Shown: one piece after another, positions 1 through 5,845 of the stretch | How the letters are laid out: each line of letters starts with the position of its first letter | Position numbering within the stretch: position 1 is the first letter of the stretch | Source of the DNA: Actinomycetota bacterium | GTDB taxonomy: Bacteria > Actinomycetota > Actinomycetes > S36-B12 | Assembly: GCA_027729865.1 (NCBI GenBank) | Contig: JAQCBM010000056.1 | Coordinates: forward strand, 1-9,774 | Length of the DNA stretch: 9,774 nt | Reading direction: 5' to 3' | Notes under the pieces: model-generated | What the model saw: the letters and a program-made list of their open reading frames with translations, nothing else | What the model was told of the DNA's origin: nothing | Database searches by the model: none | Program-made: the position numbers and the translations under genes

Positions 1-7
1 CCCCCGG

Positions 8-943
8 CTAGTAGGCCCGGCCTTCGCCGGTCGGCACGCGAACGATGCCCAGGGCCGAGCCGGTGGGGACCTGCACCCGGGCGCGTTGGTCCAGGCCCGG
101 GTTTATCGGGAACGGCCCCAGACCGTCGACTGTGAAGGTCCCGCGCCAATGGGCACGCACATCCACCTGGTGCACCCCCGCCACGGTGAACCCCTGGCGA
201 ACGCCAATGCCCGGGTAGTCGGCACCTGGTTGATGGGCAACGTGGGACCAGTGACCTGCCATCGCACCTGATGGGAGGAACTGCTGGAAGTCCCAGTGCC
301 AGGTTGCCACCGCGGATGTGTTCACCGAATACCCGGCAATCGAATCCACCCAGCTCACCTGAGCCGACGGCTGCAGCGAACGGCAATGCAGGGGAATACC
401 CACCACTACCCCCCGCTCGGGAGCGCACTTCACACTCAAAGGCGGGATATTGCGAGCGAATTGTCCGCTCACTCGAACAGTGGCGTCCGCCACGGACGTC
501 ACTTCACCGTCGCTGGGGCAAAACAGCCCTACCGGTTCGAAGTCCTGCCCGGGTCGAGCCAGCCAGGCACGGCTGATTTCCCTTCCCTGCGGGCAACCCA
601 AAATGGTTCCCCGGCAGCCAGCATCGCCGTGTTCGTCGTCTCGAAGACAGGGAGCGGTGACCTTCCATCGACAGCCCACGCACGTGGACGCGTGAACTCG
701 ATCACTCCAACCGACGGATGTGGGCAGAAGTACTGCACCTGAGCCGACGAATCGTTCGGTCTCCTCGTCGCCGATGACAGTCACCGCGGTGCTCACCGGC
801 GCAAAGACCAGACCCGCGAGTCCGACAACACAAACGACCGCGACTACCAAAAGTCGCGACAATCCGGCCTGTCGCCTAGGCGATTGAACTAACCACACGC
901 ATGCGACGGTAAGCCGACCGATGCCTGCCACACCAGAGGTCAA
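8..943 (-). CDS. Exported or membrane-anchored cysteine-rich hypothetical protein with PKD-like C-terminal half
   Basis: I do not recognise a named family. The 311-residue product has a short basic N-terminus (RR at 23-24, R30), then one hydrophobic segment at about residues 31-50, which fits a signal peptide or N-terminal anchor; the rest would lie outside the cytoplasm. Residues 88-187 hold eight cysteines (88, 91, 99, 110, 117, 142, 173, 187), an even number that fits disulfide bonding. Residues about 213-273 (ATWHWDF, SHVAHQPG, GVHQVDVRAHWRGTF) resemble a PKD-type beta-sandwich seen in actinobacterial secreted proteins; this is a pattern match from memory. The start used is TTG at 943 with AGGTAGGA just upstream. 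GTG codons at residues 5 and 16 are alternatives and would keep the hydrophobic segment. The gene follows ppk2 in the same direction after a long inverted repeat, so it may have its own promoter. The reading frame is long and uses codons like its neighbours, so I am confident it is coding, but not of its function. Confidence 0.7.
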   Translation of the reverse strand: MTSGVAGIGRLTVACVWLVQSPRRQAGLSRLLVVAVVCVVGLAGLVFAPVSTAVTVIGDEETERFVGSGAVLLPTSVGWSDRVHASTCVGCRWKVTAPCLRDDEHGDAGCRGTILGCPQGREISRAWLARPGQDFEPVGLFCPSDGEVTSVADATVRVSGQFARNIPPLSVKCAPERGVVVGIPLHCRSLQPSAQVSWVDSIAGYSVNTSAVATWHWDFQQFLPSGAMAGHWSHVAHQPGADYPGIGVRQGFTVAGVHQVDVRAHWRGTFTVDGLGPFPINPGLDQRARVQVPTGSALGIVRVPTGEGRAY

Positions 944-951
944 TTCCTACC

Positions 952-960
952 TGTGGATAA
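952..960 (-). other. Sequence identical to the DnaA-box consensus TTATCCACA
   Basis: The minus strand reads TTATCCACA, a full match to the classical DnaA-box consensus, nine bases upstream of the proposed TTG start of the cysteine-rich protein. It is a single box. No dnaA, dnaN or AT-rich unwinding region is nearby, so this is not an origin. A 9-mer match is expected by chance in a few percent of windows this size, so function is doubtful. Confidence 0.25.
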
Positions 961-975
961 CCACCATCGACGCCG

Positions 976-1029
976 AGACCTGCAGGTTGCGTCAGAAAAC
1001 TGGCGAATCATGACGCAACCTGCAGGTCT
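976..1029 (-). terminator. Perfect 19-bp inverted repeat, probable terminator of ppk2 (no U-tract)
   Basis: The arms at 976-994 and 1011-1029 are exact reverse complements (19/19), separated by a 16-base loop. In RNA they would form a very stable hairpin starting 18 bases after the ppk2 stop codon, which is where a terminator belongs. No run of T follows on either strand, but actinobacterial terminators often lack one. Each arm also contains the palindrome ACCTGCAGGT (978-987 and 1018-1027), with centres exactly 40 bp apart, so a protein-binding site or a remnant of a mobile repeat is an alternative. The inverted repeat is seen directly; the terminator role is inferred from position. Confidence 0.55.
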
Positions 1030-1046
1030 GGGCGGAGAGCCCGGGC

Positions 1047-1826
1047 TTATGTCTCCACGGTCGGCGGTATCGCCTCCGGAGGCACGTCAATGCCGTGCGC
1101 CAACAACCCACGCGCAATGCGATCGGTCACGGTCTGCAGAACCTTCACGCGCGCGTACCGCTTGTCCTCAGCTTCGACTACCGTCCAGGGCGCATACGAG
1201 GTATCCGTCCGCTCGATCATCTCGTTGACGGCTTCTTCGTACTGATCCCACTTGTGCCGGTTGCGCCAGTCGTCTTCGGTAAGTTTCCAGCGCTTCAGGA
1301 GATTCTTCTCGCGGGCGTGGAAGCGACGCAGCTGCTCGTCAGGGCTGATGTGCATCCAGAACTTCATCAAGATCATGCCCTCGTCGACGAGCGTGCGCTC
1401 GAACGCCTTGATCTCGTCGTAGGCCCGACGCCACTGCTCTTCGGTTGCGTAACCCTCGACCCGTTCAACGAGCACCCGGCCGTACCAACTGCGATCCAGA
1501 ACGGCCATACCTCCCCAGCCGGGCAACACAGGCCAAAAACGTGTCAGGAAGTGATGTCTCTTCTCATCCTTCGTGGGTGCGGCAACCGATGCGACCCGCA
1601 CGTGGCGCGGATCCAATGGTGAAACGAGCCGGCGAATCGCGCCACCCTTACCCGATGCGTCCCAGCCCTCGAAGACAACGCAGATAGGTGGCCCCAAGAT
1701 TCCCGATCCATCGAAGATGCCGCCGTCCACCAGACGCAACATGACCAGGCGTCGCTGTTCCTCAGCGAGCAGGCGCTCTTCGTCAGTCTTGGAAATCCGC
1801 ACGGACAGGTCGTAGTTGCTCAACAC
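1047..1826 (-). CDS. ppk2: Polyphosphate kinase 2 (PPK2) family nucleotide phosphotransferase
   Basis: PPK2 enzymes move phosphate between polyphosphate and nucleotides (ATP/ADP, GTP/GDP or ADP/AMP) in the cytosol. The 259-residue protein has the Walker A loop GWDASGKGG (54-62), the Walker B-like VLDRSWYGR (109-117), and a basic lid region about 172-190 (REKNLLKRWK followed by WRNR). It ends with the usual APWTVVEAEDKRYARVKVL block (212-230). Length fits a single-domain PPK2. The GWD (rather than GRD) form of the Walker A loop recalls polyphosphate:AMP phosphotransferases (class II), but I cannot fix nucleotide preference from sequence alone. The start is GTG at 1826. There is no strong Shine-Dalgarno sequence before it, and the next in-frame TTG (1823) is possible. 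The gene lies 66 bp downstream of metX in the same direction, with a candidate promoter of its own at 1869-1896, so it can be read with the met genes or separately. No functional tie to methionine synthesis is evident. Confidence 0.9.
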   Translation of the reverse strand: MLSNYDLSVRISKTDEERLLAEEQRRLVMLRLVDGGIFDGSGILGPPICVVFEGWDASGKGGAIRRLVSPLDPRHVRVASVAAPTKDEKRHHFLTRFWPVLPGWGGMAVLDRSWYGRVLVERVEGYATEEQWRRAYDEIKAFERTLVDEGMILMKFWMHISPDEQLRRFHAREKNLLKRWKLTEDDWRNRHKWDQYEEAVNEMIERTDTSYAPWTVVEAEDKRYARVKVLQTVTDRIARGLLAHGIDVPPEAIPPTVET

Positions 1827-1868
1827 ACCGACGATCGTGGCACAACCGCGATAGCTGTTGCTTGGCCG

Positions 1869-1896
1869 AGCATATTTTTCCTCGGACTGATGTCAC
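1869..1896 (-). promoter_or_regulatory. Candidate promoter for ppk2, overlapping the metX stop codon
   Basis: On the minus strand GTGACA (1891-1896) is followed after 16 bases by TATGCT (1869-1874). This gives a -35/-10 pair close to TTGACA/TATAAT, with an A-rich spacer end. The -35 box contains the TGA stop of metX. Transcription would begin near 1862, giving a leader of about 35 bases before the GTG start of ppk2. Assigned by eye. Confidence 0.4.
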
Positions 1897-3086
1897 GATC
1901 CCGGTCGGTTATCCGCACCGATGCGGGCCACAGCGTGCTGGATGAATGCCCCTACCTGATCGTCCTCAACCAGGAAACCATCGTGGCCGTACGGGGAACG
2001 CAATACGTGGAGTTCGTCGGCACCGGGTGTCAACTCGGCCAACTCCGCTTGCAGTCGGAGCGGGAACAACCGGTCTGAATCTATGCCGACCACAGTCAAG
2101 GGAGCATCAATCTGCGCAAGTGCCGTCGCAACTCCCCCGCGTCCTCGACCTAGATCGAAAAGACTCATCGCCTCGGTCAAGGCGATGTAGGTGTTGGCGT
2201 CGAAACGTCGGGCAAGTTTGTCTGCGTGGTGATCCAGGTAGGACTCCACCGCGAACCGCCCTCGCGCACCATCGGGTGCCTCGCGATACGGATCTTCCTC
2301 GCCTTGCGGTCCGCGACCGAATCGCAGATCGAGCTCGGTCTCGCTGCGATAAGTCAAGTGAGCGATCCGTCGCGCTATTCCCATGCCTCGATGCGGGCCT
2401 TCGCCATCAGCAGCGTCGTAGTAGTCACCGCCGCGGAAATTCGGATCCATGCGGATGGCCTCGATTTGCGCCATGTGAGTTCCAATTTGATCGGCCGTCA
2501 CCGCTGCAGTCGAGCCAAGAACCAGACCACTACGCACCCGCTCGGGACGGGCGACCATCCATTCAAGAACGCGCATGCCACCCAGCGATGGCCCCAACAT
2601 CAGCGACCACTGGTCGATCCCGAGGTGATCGGTCAACCTGCGCTCGACCTCGACCATGTCCGCGACCGTCACGCTCGGGAAGCGACTGCCCCACGGACTG
2701 CCATCGGGTGCTGCACTCGACGGTCCGGTTGTTCCCTGGCAGCCACCGAGCACGTTCGCACACACGACGAACCACCGGTCCGTATCGATGGGCCTTCCTG
2801 GACCCACGAGCCCGTCCCACCAACCGCTGGTGCGGTGACCCTCGCCAGCCGGTCCGGTCACATGCGAATCACCGGTGAGTGCGTGACACACGTAGACCGC
2901 GTTGCGACCATCCGGTGCCAACTCGCCCCATGTCTCGTAGGCGACCGTGACGTCCGGAATGGTGACCCCGGACTCGGTGGTGAGTTCGCCGACGGACACG
3001 AAGGATCGATCGCCCACCGGATCCCCCTCCCGCCAGGCAGCGCTGGCGGGAGGCAGACCGGTGTAGTCGATAGGACCTTGGGGCAT
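1893..3086 (-). CDS. metX: Homoserine O-acetyltransferase
   Basis: MetX transfers acetyl from acetyl-CoA to L-homoserine, giving O-acetylhomoserine, the activated substrate for methionine synthesis in the cytosol. The 397-residue alpha/beta-hydrolase fold protein shows the family's early block HALTGDSHV (68-76), the NVLGGCQGTTGPSS segment (111-124), the nucleophile elbow GPSLGGM with Ser167, then DSDRLFP (Asp338 likely catalytic) and SPYGHDGFLVE with His368. These give the complete Ser-Asp-His triad. TADQIGTHMAQIEAIRMDP (197-215) closely resembles the actinobacterial MetX/MetA enzymes. The elbow is usually GGSMGG or GASMGG; the proline before the serine here is uncommon. ATG at 3086 lies two bases after the metY stop codon, so the genes are almost certainly co-transcribed and probably translationally coupled; only a weak purine-rich site (AAGCAGG) precedes it. 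A succinyl-transferring MetX cannot be wholly excluded, but the adjoining sulfhydrylase favours acetyl. Confidence 0.95.
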   Translation of the reverse strand: MPQGPIDYTGLPPASAAWREGDPVGDRSFVSVGELTTESGVTIPDVTVAYETWGELAPDGRNAVYVCHALTGDSHVTGPAGEGHRTSGWWDGLVGPGRPIDTDRWFVVCANVLGGCQGTTGPSSAAPDGSPWGSRFPSVTVADMVEVERRLTDHLGIDQWSLMLGPSLGGMRVLEWMVARPERVRSGLVLGSTAAVTADQIGTHMAQIEAIRMDPNFRGGDYYDAADGEGPHRGMGIARRIAHLTYRSETELDLRFGRGPQGEEDPYREAPDGARGRFAVESYLDHHADKLARRFDANTYIALTEAMSLFDLGRGRGGVATALAQIDAPLTVVGIDSDRLFPLRLQAELAELTPGADELHVLRSPYGHDGFLVEDDQVGAFIQHAVARIGADNRPGS

Positions 3087-3088
3087 GC

Positions 3089-4405
3089 TCAGGCCTGCTT
3101 CGCCGATCGGAATCCGGCGTCGAGGTCGGCGAGGATGTCATCCAGAGCCTCGATACCCACCGCAAGGCGAATGAGTCCTGGGGTAACACCCGCGGCAACC
3201 TGCTGTTCAGGCGTGAGTTGGGAGTGTGTGGTCGAAGCCGGGTGGATAACCAGCGAACGAACATCGCCGATGTTCGCCACATGGCTATGCAGTTCCAAAC
3301 CCTCCACGAACTTCTTGCCCGCTTCGACGCCGCCGGCGATCTCGAAGCTCAGCACGCCGCCACTTCCCAAAGGTGCGTACTTGTTCGCGAGGGCATGCCA
3401 CGGGCTGCTGTTCAGTCCGGCGTAGTTGACCTTCTCCACCTCGTCGCGATCCTCCAACCACTGCGCTACCGCAAGGGCGTTATCGCTGTGACGCTGGACG
3501 CGAAGACTCAAGGTCTCCAAACCCTGCGACAACAAGAAGGCGTTGAACGGAGTCGTTGCCGCACCCAAGTCGCGGAGTAGTTGCACGCGAGCCTTCAGGA
3601 TGAAGGAGACGTTGACTCCGAACAGGCCGTCAGCTCCCAGGTCGCGCGCATAGACCAGACCGTTGTACGTCACATCGGGCTGATTGAAGCCGGGGTACTT
3701 ATCCGGGTACTGGCCCCCGCAGAAGGAACCGCCATCCACGATGACGCCCGCCACTGCGGTGCCGTGTCCACCGATGTACTTGGTGGCACTGTGAACAACG
3801 ATGTCCGCTCCCCACTCCAGCGGCCGGATCAGATAGGGCGTGGCAACGGTGTTGTCGACGATCAACGGAACGCCTGCTTCGTGGGCAACACCCGCGATGC
3901 CCTCGATATCGAGAACCTCGCTGAGCGGATTAGCGATGGTTTCACCGAAGAACGCCTTGGTGTTCGGGCGCACCGCGGCACGCCAGGCATCCAGGTCGTT
4001 GGCATCGCTCACGAATGTCGTTTCGATACCGAACTTCGGGAGGGTGTGCTGTAGGAGGTTGAACGTTCCGCCGTACAGGCTCGGGCTGGCAACGATGTGC
4101 GAGCCAGCCTCGGCGATGTTCATAATCGCCAGTGCTTCGGCCGACTGCCCACTCGATACCAGCAGCGCACCCACGCCGCCCTCGAGTGCCGCGATGCGAT
4201 CCTCGACCACTGCTTGCGTCGGGTTCATGATGCGCGTGTAGATGTTGCCGAGTTCCTTCAACGCGAACAGGTTGGCAGCGTGATTGGTGTCGTTGAAGGT
4301 GTACGACGTTGTTTGGTAGATCGGCAATGCGCGTGCATTGGTGGCCGCGTCTGGGGACTGTCCGGCGTGGATCTGCTTGGTATCGAAGGACCAGCCTTCA
4401 CTCAT
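3089..4405 (-). CDS. metY: O-acetylhomoserine sulfhydrylase (Cys/Met metabolism PLP-dependent enzyme)
   Basis: This enzyme condenses O-acetylhomoserine with sulfide to give homocysteine and acetate, using pyridoxal phosphate. The 438-residue product has YTRIMNPT (56-63, phosphate/substrate-binding loop of the neighbouring subunit), SSGQSA (84-89), VDNT with Asp184 contacting the PLP ring nitrogen, and SATKYIGGHG with Lys209 as the Schiff-base lysine. The C-terminal RSLVIHPASTTHSQL block (383-397) and LIRLAVGIEALDDILADLD (411-429) are typical of the family. The length of about 430 residues and the long insertion after the lysine favour MetY over cystathionine gamma-synthase or MetZ, which are nearer 390. 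I chose ATG 4405 because AAGGAGAG sits 5 bases upstream. An in-frame ATG 14 codons earlier (4447) lacks such a site and falls inside the leader. It is the first gene of the metYX operon, under a SAM-IV riboswitch. Confidence 0.95.
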   Translation of the reverse strand: MSEGWSFDTKQIHAGQSPDAATNARALPIYQTTSYTFNDTNHAANLFALKELGNIYTRIMNPTQAVVEDRIAALEGGVGALLVSSGQSAEALAIMNIAEAGSHIVASPSLYGGTFNLLQHTLPKFGIETTFVSDANDLDAWRAAVRPNTKAFFGETIANPLSEVLDIEGIAGVAHEAGVPLIVDNTVATPYLIRPLEWGADIVVHSATKYIGGHGTAVAGVIVDGGSFCGGQYPDKYPGFNQPDVTYNGLVYARDLGADGLFGVNVSFILKARVQLLRDLGAATTPFNAFLLSQGLETLSLRVQRHSDNALAVAQWLEDRDEVEKVNYAGLNSSPWHALANKYAPLGSGGVLSFEIAGGVEAGKKFVEGLELHSHVANIGDVRSLVIHPASTTHSQLTPEQQVAAGVTPGLIRLAVGIEALDDILADLDAGFRSAKQA

Positions 4406-4410
4406 TGTTT

Positions 4411-4418
4411 CTCTCCTT
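4411..4418 (-). promoter_or_regulatory. Strong Shine-Dalgarno sequence of metY
   Basis: The minus strand reads AAGGAGAG followed by AAACA and then ATG, a near-ideal ribosome-binding site. It decides the metY start at 4405 against the longer reading frame from 4447. Confidence 0.85.
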
Positions 4419-4425
4419 GGTTCGT

Positions 4426-4440
4426 ATCTCGTTTTGAGAT
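4426..4440 (-). repeat. ATCTC-N5-GAGAT inverted repeat just upstream of the metY ribosome-binding site
   Basis: The minus strand reads ATCTC AAAAC GAGAT, 5-bp arms with a 5-base gap, ending 7 bases before the AAGGAGAG site. It could be a repressor half-site pair or a small RNA hairpin near the ribosome-binding site. It is short enough to be chance. Confidence 0.3.
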
Positions 4441-4493
4441 GTGTCACGATGACGTGGGTTGGGGTGGATCGCCTTGTTCATGCCGACCGAGAG

Positions 4494-4507
4494 CGCCAGC
4501 GCTGGCG
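4494..4507. repeat. 14-bp perfect palindrome in the metY leader
   Basis: CGCCAGCGCTGGCG reads the same on both strands. In RNA it can fold as a 5-bp stem with a GCGC loop, inside a weaker outer stem (GCCGAG with CTCGGT). It may be a protein operator or part of a pausing or termination structure of the metYX leader. No U-tract follows it. Confidence 0.4.
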
Positions 4508-4583
4508 TCCGCAGCGACGGCTCGGCTCAAGCGCTGTCGTCGATTCCGCAGTGCACGCAGCACTCAGATACGACGCAGCGCCG

Positions 4584-4628
4584 TCAACACATGAAACGGG
4601 TACAGCGCATGTCAGACCTCGCATCCAT
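4584..4628 (-). CDS. Possible leader peptide MDARSDMRCTRFMC upstream of metY
   Basis: An ATG at 4628, preceded by AAGG six bases upstream, opens a 14-codon frame MDARSDMRCTRFMC ending in TGA. An internal ATG at 4610, preceded by GAGG six bases upstream, gives the 8-codon MRCTRFMC. It lies 22 bases downstream of the aptamer. Two Cys and two or three Met codons in so short a frame suit a translation-sensitive attenuator of a sulfur amino-acid operon, as described for Cys-rich leader ORFs in mycobacteria. Such a short frame can arise by chance, and another overlapping frame from 4624 also holds cysteines, so this is speculative. Confidence 0.22.
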   Translation of the reverse strand: MDARSDMRCTRFMC

Positions 4629-4649
4629 CCGGGGCCTTGCCCTGCGCAA

Positions 4650-4757
4650 GACCCGCGCTTGCCCGATATCGGGCCAGGTCTCCACCGGAGCACCCCACCG
4701 CGGTTGGAGGGTTGCCGTCCAGCAAGCCGGGGCTTGACGCTGGATCTCTTGACCTAG
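4650..4757 (-). promoter_or_regulatory. SAM-IV riboswitch (S-adenosylmethionine aptamer) of metYX
   Basis: The minus-strand RNA matches the SAM-IV aptamer closely as I remember it: GCGTCAAGCCCCGGCTTGCT (4740-4721), then ACGGCAACCCTCC, CCGCGGTGGGG, and the 3' block GCAAGCGCGGGTC. Helices can be traced: P1 CTAGGTC/GACCTGG (4757-4751 with 4680-4674), P2 CCAGC/GCTGG (4743-4739 with 4723-4719) capped by AAGC/GCTT, and a P3 arm from CCCTCC to GGTGGGG. A separate hairpin GCCCG-ATAT-CGGGC (4674-4661) follows. A pseudoknot joins loop CCGCG (4703-4699) to CGCGG (4657-4653), the feature that separates SAM-IV from SAM-I. SAM binding would lower expression of metY and metX. The expression platform is not obvious. 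The predicted transcription start falls at the first P1 base. Confidence 0.93.
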
Positions 4758-5755
4758 CGAGGACTATAGCCCCACTCTCTGAGGCTGTCCACGACAGCCT
4801 GGTTCGCGCCCACTACCTGCGGATCCACTTCGGCGAGCATCTGCGCAAAGGACGATGGAGGCACGGCCGCCACCATTGCGGCTTCCAACATCCGGCCCAT
4901 GGAGTGGACCGGCTCCTCCTCCAGGCACCGGTCCAAGGCCGCATTCGCTCGCACACCGTCACCGCACAGCCAAGAAGTCGCCGCCGTGGCACACGCCAAG
5001 TGGGCAGCTTGTCCCGGCGCAGTAGCGCGCATGGCGCTCAACAACGCCTCAAGGAGCTCTCGCCGCATGTCGAGGGGGACCTGCGCAGCCCACCACATGA
5101 TCAGATCCCGGCCTTGCACCTCTCGGCCAGCCTCTCGAATCAGTTGACGTTCCTTGATGCCGGTCACTGCGCCGCGCGCCAGTACCGAACACAATCGATC
5201 GGTATCCGCTGGGACATTCAGGTGGTTCGAGTCATTGGTGGACTCGTCGTATGCGACCTCCGACACAACTTCACGACGGTTGCGTCGAACGCGCGGGGCA
5301 TCCGACCTCGATCCGAGTACCTCATCAGCCCGTTGCCGGTGATCGGCGCTGATCCAGGTCCACTCATCCCCCGGCTCCGCGGATCGGACTTGCCCCCCGC
5401 TGATGATCATCGCCCCGCGCACGTGAACGTCGTCCACATGACTTTTCATGTGCTCGCTCATGCCACGCACCAGCGATAGTCCGTCATCCTCGTGTCGAGT
5501 GACACACACGATCACAACTTCATCGGCGGCGATTGTCGAAGCAGCACCCAGGTATGCATCGATGTATTCGCTCTGGCTGACCGACTCAGCTAGATCCGCA
5601 CGCTGCAGCACCAGTAGTTCCCCAGTTCGCAGCCACAAGCAGATTAGGGATTCCTCGGGATGAAAACCCAGAAGGTGCGGCAGTGCCGCCGCGACGTCTG
5701 GCGGTGATCCCAGCGCAATGATGGACGGACGCGGTTTTGTTTCGATACGGGTCAT
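4754..5755 (-). CDS. DUF4192 domain-containing protein
   Basis: This 333-residue protein belongs to an actinobacterial family of unknown function. The hallmark N-terminus is present: IIALGSPPDVAAALPHLLGFHPEESLICLWL (12-42). It is followed by a hydrophobic strand DEVVIVCVTRHED (78-90) and a C-terminal helical region with the usual AATSWLCGDGVRANAALDRCLEEEP (about 268-292) and a final SMGRMLEAAM segment. There is no signal peptide or membrane helix, so it is probably cytosolic. ATG 5755 opens the conserved domain at once and is preceded by a modest GCAGGG site. The TAG stop (4754-4756) lies within P1 of the SAM-IV aptamer, and the last 40 bases carry the metYX promoter, so this gene's end is constrained by two overlapping functions. 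It follows the SGNH gene after 90 bp, and read-through from it would enter the riboswitch. No biochemical role can be assigned. Confidence 0.88.
   Translation of the reverse strand: MTRIETKPRPSIIALGSPPDVAAALPHLLGFHPEESLICLWLRTGELLVLQRADLAESVSQSEYIDAYLGAASTIAADEVVIVCVTRHEDDGLSLVRGMSEHMKSHVDDVHVRGAMIISGGQVRSAEPGDEWTWISADHRQRADEVLGSRSDAPRVRRNRREVVSEVAYDESTNDSNHLNVPADTDRLCSVLARGAVTGIKERQLIREAGREVQGRDLIMWWAAQVPLDMRRELLEALLSAMRATAPGQAAHLACATAATSWLCGDGVRANAALDRCLEEEPVHSMGRMLEAAMVAAVPPSSFAQMLAEVDPQVVGANQAVVDSLREWGYSPR
4763..4791 (-). promoter_or_regulatory. Sigma70-type promoter of the riboswitch-metYX transcript, inside the DUF4192 gene
   Basis: On the minus strand TGGACA (4786-4791) and TATAGT (4763-4768) are separated by exactly 17 bases. 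The start site about 7 bases on, near 4756, is the 5' edge of the SAM-IV P1 helix. The promoter lies wholly in the last codons of the DUF4192 gene. Both boxes match the vegetative consensus at five of six positions, and the downstream riboswitch fits, so I rate it highly for a promoter found by eye. Confidence 0.75.
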
Positions 5756-5780
5756 GCGTTAACCCTGCGACTGTGCGCGC

Positions 5781-5796
5781 GGGGAAGCACTCCCCC
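5781..5796 (-). terminator. Small GC-rich hairpin between the SGNH and DUF4192 genes
   Basis: The minus strand reads GGGGGA-GTGC-TTCCCC, a 6-bp stem (one G-T pair) with a 4-base loop, 50 bases after the SGNH stop codon. It has no following U-run. It may be a weak terminator or just GC-rich spacer. Confidence 0.25.
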
Positions 5797-5845
5797 AGTT
5801 CGTAGATGTGGACGCGATGCGCACTGCCTGTGGGCAACCGCCGAC

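Larger units (their letters stand above)
4406..4649 (-). other. Long untranslated leader between the SAM-IV aptamer and metY
   Basis: About 245 bases separate the aptamer from metY, unusually long for direct masking of a ribosome-binding site. Reading downstream on the minus strand, the features are: CTTGC-GCAGG-GCAAG (4650-4636), a small hairpin whose first arm could instead pair with GCAAG inside the aptamer's 3' strand; a possible leader peptide (4584-4628); a 14-bp palindrome (4494-4507); an ATCTC/GAGAT inverted repeat (4426-4440); and the metY Shine-Dalgarno. I find no hairpin followed by a U-run, so no classical intrinsic terminator. No longer protein-coding frame in it is convincing. 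Confidence 0.6.

Noticed and set aside
1946..2878. 310-codon plus-strand open frame inside metX
   Set aside because: Shadow of metX in a GC-rich genome; Arg/Pro-rich composition, no domain.
2226..3425. 399-codon plus-strand open frame antisense to metX and the end of metY
   Set aside because: It lies opposite two well-identified enzymes with complete active sites. Its product is low-complexity, rich in Arg/His/Ser/Pro, and matches no family.
4406..4447. 14-residue N-terminal extension of MetY from ATG 4447
   Set aside because: AAGGAGAG is placed for ATG 4405, and the conserved sequence begins just after it.
4478..4693. 71-codon minus-strand frame through the aptamer and leader
   Set aside because: Its 5' part is the structured aptamer and its product has no protein-like character. 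Part of it (from 4624) has several Cys codons, but I rate the shorter 4584-4628 frame as the better leader-peptide candidate.
4637..5479. 280-codon plus-strand open frame across the riboswitch and DUF4192 gene
   Set aside because: It runs antisense through both the aptamer and a recognised coding region; composition is non-coding in character.
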